Assembly (NCBI RefSeq): GCF_006007885.1
Contig: NZ_VCRO01000005.1
Span: 210,963 to 274,962, forward strand
Direction: 5' to 3'
Origin: Alteribacter natronophilus
GTDB lineage: Bacteria > Bacillota > Bacilli > Bacillales > Salisediminibacteriaceae
DNA length: 64,000 nucleotides
Shown here: positions 58,537 through 64,000 of the stretch, piece after piece
Layout: the number at the start of each line of letters is the position of its first letter
How positions within the stretch are numbered: the stretch's first letter is position 1
The notes under the pieces: generated by a model
The model's database searches: none
Seen by the model: only the letters and a program-made list of their open reading frames with translations
What the model was told of the DNA's origin: nothing
Position numbers and translations under genes: made by a program

Positions 58537-60471
58537 TTACTCCTCTTCCCACAGCACCGTCCCTTCTTCATGCTTCCTCTCGATCACCCGCTTCGTTTTC
58601 CTGTACGCCACTGACTTGAAGATGATATCGAAATCATAGTCGGGCGGGTACAGTTCGCTGGCCGGAATATGAAGTTTGAGACGTTTGTGATTAATCTGCT
58701 GTTTTTCCCCTTTGATCTGGACAATGTAGTTTCCCATCTCATCAGGCCCTTTATAGACAATCCCCACGGTGCCGTGCGGGAACACCGTGACGTTATCGCC
58801 CTGGCTGAACTGGGGGATTGGAGGCTGCTCCTTCTTTTTCCGCCTTTTATCCTGATATTTATCCACAGACATCTGTAGATCGTACTTTTGTTTCTGAGCC
58901 TGTGACATATTTTCCGGTTCGGCAAACGTCTTCTTCCCTGCAGGGCTGCCGCTCAAATCCTGCGCGCGGCCGATCAGCTGCGGATGCAGACCGAGCTTAT
59001 AGGCGATTTCAAACGCCTGACTGTTTCCTGTTTCACCGAGCACAAGCCGGTAAGTAGGCTGCAGCGTTTCCACGTCAAAAGCCATCGATCCGTTAATGAT
59101 TCCATCGGTGTGATCGGCCAGCGCTTTAAGTTCCCGGTAATGAGTCGTCGCCAACGTCACGGTTCCTTTTGCAAAAAGCTGTTCGATGATCACCTGCGCC
59201 AGGGCCATCCCTTCGTTCGGGTCGGTGCCGGAGCCCAGTTCATCGACGAGCACGAGGGTGTTTGTATCCGCTTCTTCAAGGATCCGGATAATGTTTGTCA
59301 TCCGGGAGCTGAAAGTACTCAGGTTCTGTTCAATACTCTGCCCGTCGCCGATATCAACAAAGACGTTCCGGAAAACGTGGAGACTCGTCTTTTCCCCCGC
59401 CGGAACGAGAAGTCCGGTCTGGGCCATTAAAGTAAGCAGTCCGGCTGTTTTCAGCGTGACAGTTTTCCCGCCGGTGTTCGGTCCGGTAATGATGAGCGTC
59501 CGGTCTCTGTTTCCAAGGGGCAGCGTCAAAGGCACGGCCTGTTCACCGAGGAGCGGGTGACGGGCCGCATCCAGGTGAATGACAAAATCCTCGTTAAGGT
59601 CCGGTACGATTCCGTCAATCGAACGGCCGTATTTGGCTTTTGCAAAAATGACGTCGTAATGGTGCACGGTTTCCATTGCCACATTCAGATCCTGCTCCTT
59701 TTCAAGTACAAGAGCCGTCAGTGTGTAGAGAATCCGTTCCACTTCCTGTTCCTCTTCTGCGGCTAGTCGATTCAGCTCCTCGTAAAGCCTCCCTACTTCC
59801 TGAGGCTCCATAAACACTGTGGCACCTGAAGCGGAGGTATCGACAATCGTTCCATTTACTTTCGAGCGATACTGCTTTTTTACCGGTATCGTGTAGCGTC
59901 CGTTTTTCTCCACCACCATGTGATCCTGCAGATAGGCTGCCAGTTTTTTCGAGCTGCACATGGCTTCCGCTTTTTCCTTCACCTCTGTCTGCCTGATTTT
60001 CACGTGCCGCCTGAGATCGGCAAGCTCCGGTGAAGCGTGGTCATCGATCCGGCCGTTACGGAGACAGCGCCCGATTTCCTCTTCCGCATCCCGGAGATCC
60101 CCGATCGCGTGCACGTAGTTCGCCACGTTAGGTGCCACTGACACTTTATCTTTCATAAATGTTTTCAGTTTGCGGCAATGTTCGAGAAAGGACAGTACCC
60201 GCTGGAGCTGGGCCGGCTGGAGGAAAAGACCTTTTTTCGCCTGTTCAATGTAAGCTGTAACTTCGTCGATGGCGTGGAGCGGGATGCTCGAACTGATCTC
60301 AAGAATCCGGACGGCTTCCTTCACTTCCTGAAGCATGTGGTGGATCTGTTTTTTCACGGTTCGCGGTTCGCTGGCAAGTATAGTCCGTTTTGCCCGTTCA
60401 GTATGGGCAAATGAAGCGACCGTATTTAAAATACGCTCATAGTCGAGCTGCTGTAAGGATGTTTTATTCAT
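58537..60471 (-). CDS. MutS2-like ATPase lacking the Smr domain
   Basis: A 644-residue MutS2-family protein. It has the MutS2 core and lever region (about 1-300), Walker A TGPNTGGKTVTLKT (about 327), LSTFSSRMTNIIRILEEA, Walker B LVLVDELGSGTDPNEG (about 410), TLATTHYRELKALA, and a KOW-like beta domain (FSQGDNVTVFPHGTVGIVYKG) near 560-605. It then ends; the C-terminal Smr nuclease domain of full MutS2 (about 785 residues) is missing. B. subtilis MutS2 binds and splits collided ribosomes, with its KOW and Smr parts at the interface. This shorter paralogue is transcribed behind a leader-peptide attenuator (60472-60839), which fits a role at stalled ribosomes. ATG 60471 has AAAGGA upstream. Confidence 0.87.
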   Translation of the reverse strand: MNKTSLQQLDYERILNTVASFAHTERAKRTILASEPRTVKKQIHHMLQEVKEAVRILEISSSIPLHAIDEVTAYIEQAKKGLFLQPAQLQRVLSFLEHCRKLKTFMKDKVSVAPNVANYVHAIGDLRDAEEEIGRCLRNGRIDDHASPELADLRRHVKIRQTEVKEKAEAMCSSKKLAAYLQDHMVVEKNGRYTIPVKKQYRSKVNGTIVDTSASGATVFMEPQEVGRLYEELNRLAAEEEQEVERILYTLTALVLEKEQDLNVAMETVHHYDVIFAKAKYGRSIDGIVPDLNEDFVIHLDAARHPLLGEQAVPLTLPLGNRDRTLIITGPNTGGKTVTLKTAGLLTLMAQTGLLVPAGEKTSLHVFRNVFVDIGDGQSIEQNLSTFSSRMTNIIRILEEADTNTLVLVDELGSGTDPNEGMALAQVIIEQLFAKGTVTLATTHYRELKALADHTDGIINGSMAFDVETLQPTYRLVLGETGNSQAFEIAYKLGLHPQLIGRAQDLSGSPAGKKTFAEPENMSQAQKQKYDLQMSVDKYQDKRRKKKEQPPIPQFSQGDNVTVFPHGTVGIVYKGPDEMGNYIVQIKGEKQQINHKRLKLHIPASELYPPDYDFDIIFKSVAYRKTKRVIERKHEEGTVLWEEE

Positions 60472-60575
60472 GACGATGATCGTCCTTTCTTTTATAAAGA
60501 GTTCTATTCATTAATAGGGTCGTGCCAGGGAGTCCTGCCCCCGCCTCAATCAGGGGGTTCTATAAAAATGTACAC

Positions 60576-60608
60576 AAAAAAGCACCTCAAGCAAGTCGCT
60601 TGAGGCGC
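60576..60608 (-). terminator. Leader terminator before the mutS2-like gene
   Basis: On the minus strand GCGCCTCAAGC-GACTT-GCTTGAGGTGC (11 bp, one G-T) then TTTTTT. It stands 105 bp before the start codon on the same transcript, so the gene needs read-through. Confidence 0.88.
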
Positions 60609-60759
60609 TGGGCCGCCCTTCACGTAAACAGACACACCTGTGCAAAAGGACAGACGGGTGCTGTTATGACTGCTTGGTTCCTAACTGGTACGAAAGGTAC
60701 GTCAAATAAACCGGCTTCCTGGCCGATTTTTTACCTTTTCGCACGTATCCGGTTACGGA

Positions 60760-60783
60760 TTAGTTAGAAACACTCACACTCAT
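60760..60783 (-). CDS. Leader peptide MSVSVSN
   Basis: Seven codons from ATG 60783 to TAA. AAAAGGAG lies eight bases upstream, the best-looking ribosome site in this region, and a hairpin lies just before it. Its position (about 55 nt into the transcript, followed by alternative stems and a terminator) is that of erm or ABC-F leader peptides. Evidence is positional; the peptide itself is not recognised. Confidence 0.6.
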   Translation of the reverse strand: MSVSVSN

Positions 60784-60845
60784 AAAACATACTCCTTTTC
60801 ACACCGTCTGCCGGTGTTTACGTAAAGCTTTTGTGTACTGCTTAA

Positions 60846-60874
60846 ATTGTATGCAGATTTCCTGACTTTGTCAA
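60846..60874 (-). promoter_or_regulatory. Consensus promoter of the mutS2-like gene
   Basis: On the minus strand TTGACA (60874-60869), exactly 17 bp, TACAAT (60851-60846). Confidence 0.85.
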
Positions 60875-60891
60875 TGTGAGACTTTCCCTGC

Positions 60892-61278
60892 TCACCTCAA
60901 AGCTTCGCAGACCATCAGTCTGTTTCCTTCCGGATCCTCGATGCCAAAGAAACGGACGCCGTTCCCGCCTTCAATACCGGAAGTAATCGTGACGTTTTTT
61001 CTTTTCAGGTCATCGAATGTTTCTTCAATATCATCAGTATCAAAGTAAAAAAGATGATTGGGGCTTGGACTTAGTTCGTCACGGTGCATGCTGTCGAGGA
61101 TCAGATCCGTTTTTCCCATCGAGAGGGAATAGATGGTCCTTATATCTTCAGGTGTTTCCCGGGTGAAGGCATCGTCCGCGGGAAGATCGAGAAGCTCCCT
61201 GTACCAGCTGACAGCCCGGGGCATGTTTTTCACCATCACAAAGACACCGCCGATATGGGACTTAACCGGAGATTTCAC
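60892..61278 (-). CDS. VOC family (glyoxalase/bleomycin-resistance fold) protein
   Basis: A 128-residue single-repeat pair VOC protein: HIGGVFVMVKNMPRAVSWYRELLDLP at the start, HLFYFDTDDIEETFDDLKRKNV in the middle and FFGIEDPEGNRLMVCEAL at the end with the metal-ligand Glu. GTG 61278 follows AAGGAGG. Likely a small-molecule lyase, isomerase or binding protein; the substrate is unknown. The GyrI-like gene lies 15 bp upstream in the same direction, so the two are probably co-transcribed. Confidence 0.83.
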   Translation of the reverse strand: MKSPVKSHIGGVFVMVKNMPRAVSWYRELLDLPADDAFTRETPEDIRTIYSLSMGKTDLILDSMHRDELSPSPNHLFYFDTDDIEETFDDLKRKNVTITSGIEGGNGVRFFGIEDPEGNRLMVCEALR

Positions 61279-61293
61279 AGCATTGCCTCCTTT

Positions 61294-61785
61294 TTAGTTT
61301 TTTTCTGATTCTTCCAGAGGAATGAGAATCTCGACAGGCTCCTCTCCGCCTTCTTCCTGAAAATAATAAATCTCCACCGGAAATGACTCGGCAAACCACT
61401 TCTGCTTCAGACTGTTTTCCTCCATGAAAGCAAAGACCTTTTCGTAGCCCTGGCTCACGCTTTTGGTTGTACACGAGGCTTTGGCGTACTTCGCCTTCGG
61501 AATCTTAAAGCCCACCATTCCCTCGGGGATCTGATCAAGATCGGTTACTTCCAGGCACGCAAAGTACGTGGCCATAATGTCATTGCACATGTAGGGGCTG
61601 AACATGACTTCCTTATTAACGGCATTACCGATCCGGTCTCTCTTTTCCCCGAACGACATCTGGACATTGATCGCAGCATCCGGGAACGCATCCGGAAAAT
61701 TAACTGTGACACTTTCTCCAACAAGTAAAAACTCCCGCTCCACAACCTCACAATCAGTCGACATTGTCTGCTGATTTTCAATCAT
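61294..61785 (-). CDS. GyrI-like/effector-binding domain protein
   Basis: A 163-residue protein with the GyrI-like small-molecule-binding fold: VEREFLLVGESVTVNFPD, YMATYFACLEV-like core strands, GMVGFKIPKAKYAKAS and the final FPVEIYYFQE with the conserved Glu. No DNA-binding domain is attached. Such stand-alone domains bind or hydrolyse hydrophobic compounds. ATG 61785 is chosen for the family start; the frame is open to 61821 and the ribosome site is weak. It precedes the VOC gene in a likely two-gene operon. Confidence 0.75.
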   Translation of the reverse strand: MIENQQTMSTDCEVVEREFLLVGESVTVNFPDAFPDAAINVQMSFGEKRDRIGNAVNKEVMFSPYMCNDIMATYFACLEVTDLDQIPEGMVGFKIPKAKYAKASCTTKSVSQGYEKVFAFMEENSLKQKWFAESFPVEIYYFQEEGGEEPVEILIPLEESEKN

Positions 61786-61996
61786 GGGAATCACCATCCT
61801 CACTGCAATAATTTTTTCCATCTACATACAGTATATACGAACTTACGTTCCGGTCAATAAGTTGACTGAAGATTACATATTCTTTTTTGGGAATTATCCA
61901 TGGCCCGGGCCCGAGGTACACTCCTCCTCCCGCTCTCATATCAGTCAGGAAATATATGCTAAACTAACGATAACAACGGAATTGCAGGAGGAACCC

Positions 61997-63616
61997 ATGA
62001 AATTGAAAAGCAGACCGAAACGGATGGGAAAAGTGCTGGGACTTGCCATCAGTATTTTTATACAGATTTACTGGTACAAGTGGACGCGGAAATCAGAAGC
62101 ACAATGGACCGTACTCTGGGAGAACAGCGGAAAAAAAGTCCGTGATACGCTGTTTGAACTGGAGGGCCTCCTTATTAAGGCAGGACAGTTTCTAAGTATA
62201 CGTGCTGACCTCCTTCCCGGCCCATTTATCGCTCAGATCCGCGACCTTACCGATCAGGTTCCCTCTTCCGAGTGGGCAGCAGTAAAGAATGTTCTGGAAA
62301 GGGAATGGGGCTGCTCTGTGGAAAATCGCCTGCAGCAGGTAGAGAAAAAGGCTGTGGCTTCGGCTTCCATAGGCGAAGTGTATAAAGGGCTGCTTAAAAA
62401 CGGGGACGAGGTTGCGGTAAAAGTCAGGCGGCCGGGCATTGACTCGGTTGTGGAAACGGATTTCCGTATACTTCGGATCCTTATGTGGATGGCTGCCCGA
62501 TTTGCTCCGGTCCCGAAAGGCTTTATCGACTTTCCGCTACTTTACGGAGAACTGCGGCAGGTCATTGAACAGGAACTCGATTTAACATCAGAAAAAGAGA
62601 CGCTTCTTTCATTCAGAGAGCGTTTCAGGGAATCCGGGGATGTCATCATTCCAGACGTGCACGAAGAACTCTGTACTGATCAGGTGATCGTAATGGAATG
62701 GCTGGACGGTGTGAAGTTGTCTGATGCTCATGCATTGGCTGAAGCCGGCATTGAATCCGATGACCTCGCCGGCAGGCTGCTGGACGTTTTTCTGCCCCAA
62801 TGGCTCGAACCCGGTCTTTTTCATGCAGATCCCCATGGAGGAAACGTACTCGTATCCGAGTCCGGAAAAATCATTCTTCTGGATTTTGGAATGTATGGGG
62901 AAATATCAGAGCGGGATGCTGAGGCTTTTCAGAGTCTCATCGGGGCACTTCTGGCTAAAGATTACAAAAAAGCCGCCCTCTCACTCCGGGAGCTCGGGTT
63001 TCTTCAAAAGGATGCAAACTCCTCTGTTATTGAAGATGTCCTGGCCGAGCTGATGTCTTTTAAACCGGCGGAATTGAAGGGAAAGGATTTGCTCGCCATC
63101 AAGCTCGAACTGAACAGACGTATTCAATCACTCCCGATTCAGGTTCCTGCAAGATTTATATTTCTTGGAAGGTCGTTTATTACGATAGAGGGAACAATCA
63201 GATCTCTCGTACCCGAAGAGGAACTGATGGGGCTGATGAAGCCGGCTTTTATTAACTGGATCAACAGCCACGGAAACAGGAAATGGTTTTTCCTGTGGGA
63301 GTGGATCCAGTCACATCCGTTTTTCAGCCCCCTCCATCTTATAACCGGATTTCTGAAGACCCCGGAAAAACTGCAGCTAATTAAGGAAAATGAACAGAGG
63401 CGGCACTTCCACTTTACGTTGTATGAAAACCGGAAGAAGCAGTGGTTTCAGCTGTTTCTGCTGTCCCTTGCAGGTTCAGGTGCAGGTCTTTACGGAGAGC
63501 ACACACTTCTTATGCAGATTTCCATTGCCACTGCTGCAGCGAGCGGCGCAGGTCTTCTTTACACCGGTGCAAAGCTGAGGGAATGGATGAACCGATGGCC
63601 AAACCACCCCGGATAA
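61997..63616 (+). CDS. UbiB/ABC1 (AarF) family atypical kinase
   Basis: A 539-residue UbiB-family protein. Family motifs: LLIKAGQFLS (KxGQ, about 58), VASASIGEVYKGLLKNG (A-rich loop), VAVKVRRPG (Lys), GLFHADPHGGNVLV (catalytic loop) and IILLDFGMYG (metal-binding DFG). Two membrane helices close the C-terminus (about 480-525). UbiB proteins act as ATPases that aid isoprenoid-lipid (quinone) biosynthesis; here menaquinone is the likely context. ATG 61997 has GCAGGAGGAA upstream; the frame is open for 71 more codons, with no ribosome site. Confidence 0.88.
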   Translation: MKLKSRPKRMGKVLGLAISIFIQIYWYKWTRKSEAQWTVLWENSGKKVRDTLFELEGLLIKAGQFLSIRADLLPGPFIAQIRDLTDQVPSSEWAAVKNVLEREWGCSVENRLQQVEKKAVASASIGEVYKGLLKNGDEVAVKVRRPGIDSVVETDFRILRILMWMAARFAPVPKGFIDFPLLYGELRQVIEQELDLTSEKETLLSFRERFRESGDVIIPDVHEELCTDQVIVMEWLDGVKLSDAHALAEAGIESDDLAGRLLDVFLPQWLEPGLFHADPHGGNVLVSESGKIILLDFGMYGEISERDAEAFQSLIGALLAKDYKKAALSLRELGFLQKDANSSVIEDVLAELMSFKPAELKGKDLLAIKLELNRRIQSLPIQVPARFIFLGRSFITIEGTIRSLVPEEELMGLMKPAFINWINSHGNRKWFFLWEWIQSHPFFSPLHLITGFLKTPEKLQLIKENEQRRHFHFTLYENRKKQWFQLFLLSLAGSGAGLYGEHTLLMQISIATAAASGAGLLYTGAKLREWMNRWPNHPG

Positions 63617-63655
63617 ATAATTCTGCATAAGGCAGCGAAGAAAACGCTCCTCACA

Positions 63656-63906
63656 AAGAAGAAGAGGCTGGGACATAAGGAAAGTGTTTAGATTATAATC
63701 CGAACAATAAGCTGATAAGCGGATGAAATATTCGCCGACTCCTGCGGGAGGAAAAGCGCAGGTGAGACCCCGCAGGGCGAAGCACGCGGAGGCTCAGCCG
63801 CTTCCCGCGGAAAGCGGCGAATATTTCAGGAGCGATTTACTGCACCGCATATTGGTTGTTCGGATTTTCATCTATAAAAACACTTCTGTCCCAGCCTCTT
63901 CTTCTT
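63656..63906 (+). repeat. 250-bp MITE-like element, copy 2
   Basis: Perfect 20-bp terminal inverted repeats, AAGAAGAAGAGGCTGGGACA (63656-63675) and its complement (63887-63906). Then AAGTGTTTA/AAACACTT also pair. The interior is the same as at 44673-44910. No ORF and no transposase; it could also work as a large transcript-ending hairpin after ubiB. Confidence 0.9.
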
Positions 63907-63953
63907 ACCTTTAGTCAAGGGTATGCCGTTAACTTCTTTTACTTTTTATTATT

Positions 63954-63991
63954 AGGTGGAGGTGGAAGGGGGACCCCTTCCACCTCCACCT
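63954..63991. terminator. Very long perfect hairpin
   Basis: AGGTGGAGGTGGAAGGGG and its exact complement (18 bp each) around a two-base centre, followed by GATTTTT. Probably a terminator for the plus strand or for a gene beyond the window edge. Confidence 0.7.
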
Positions 63992-64000
63992 GATTTTTCA

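Larger units (their letters stand above)
60472..60839 (-). promoter_or_regulatory. Long attenuator-type leader of the mutS2-like gene
   Basis: About 370 nt of untranslated RNA from a consensus promoter. In order on the minus strand: hairpin ACACCG-GCAGA-CGGTGT; Shine-Dalgarno AAAAGGAG; the seven-codon ORF MSVSVSN; a segment TAACCGG that can pair with CCGGTTTA further on; a nested hairpin GTGCGAAAAGGTA/TACCTTTCGTAC enclosing CGGC-CAGGAA-GCCG; and an intrinsic terminator. Overlapping pairing partners are what ribosome-dependent attenuators use. Confidence 0.7.

Overview
The window is a chromosomal segment of a Bacillaceae (Firmicutes) genome of medium GC. Many genes look closest to Bacillus subtilis proteins (HelD, YfmL/YfmM, RecQ, MhqE/MhqD, CypC-type P450, YngI, NRAMP-like YcsG, MutS2). 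Ribosome binding sites are strong (AAGGAGG), GTG and TTG starts are common, and an S-box riboswitch is present. The acidic surface lipoprotein and the NhaC antiporter would fit a halo- or alkali-tolerant bacillus, but the species cannot be named from this sequence. There is no rRNA, tRNA, CRISPR array, transposase or intact prophage.

Layout. 0-11 kb: LRR/TraB lipoprotein, small hydrophilic protein, helD, divergent yfmL/yfmM, recQ and a SIMPL protein. 11-16.5 kb (mostly minus): SMP-30 lactonase, aminotransferase, YjiH-type permease, amidohydrolase. 16.5-22.5 kb: DMT exporter behind a structured leader, quinone/thiol-stress operon mhqE-mhqD-flavin reductase, GNAT, CYP152 P450. 22.5-28 kb: two small membrane proteins, NERD protein, heterodimeric ABC exporter. 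28-36.8 kb: CcpA-box aldehyde dehydrogenase with DUF779 partner, AidB-like acyl-CoA dehydrogenase, GntP permease, GNAT-DUF4440 fusion, NhaC antiporter. 36.8-49.2 kb: DUF5694 protein, ATPase, GNAT remnant, EgtB, flavodoxin-like reductase, PH-domain protein, YngI, formamidase, M3 peptidase, NRAMP-like transporter, a membrane protein of unknown function. 49.2-53.8 kb (minus): alpha/beta hydrolase, membrane-anchored MurF, Ddl and VanX-type dipeptidase. 54-58.5 kb: a secreted protein, then a SAM-riboswitch operon (flavin monooxygenase, 28-residue membrane protein, sodium/solute symporter). 58.5-64 kb: Smr-less MutS2 behind a leader-peptide attenuator, VOC protein, GyrI-like protein, UbiB kinase.

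The most unusual content is regulatory and repetitive. (1) The MutS2 paralogue has a consensus promoter, a roughly 370-nt leader with a seven-codon ORF behind a perfect ribosome binding site, and an intrinsic terminator, the layout of ribosome-stalling attenuators. (2) A DMT transporter has a consensus promoter, an intrinsic terminator in its leader, and a 5' segment complementary to its own Shine-Dalgarno. (3) Three unrelated repeat families share one architecture: 20- or 21-bp units (two helical turns), a core of about 11 bp plus a variable 10 bp. Six of the seven loci lie just after a stop codon in gene orientation, and several lie before the gene's terminator. (4) Longer inverted-repeat-bounded intergenic elements are scattered through the window; two of them separate the aldehyde dehydrogenase from its DUF779 partner.
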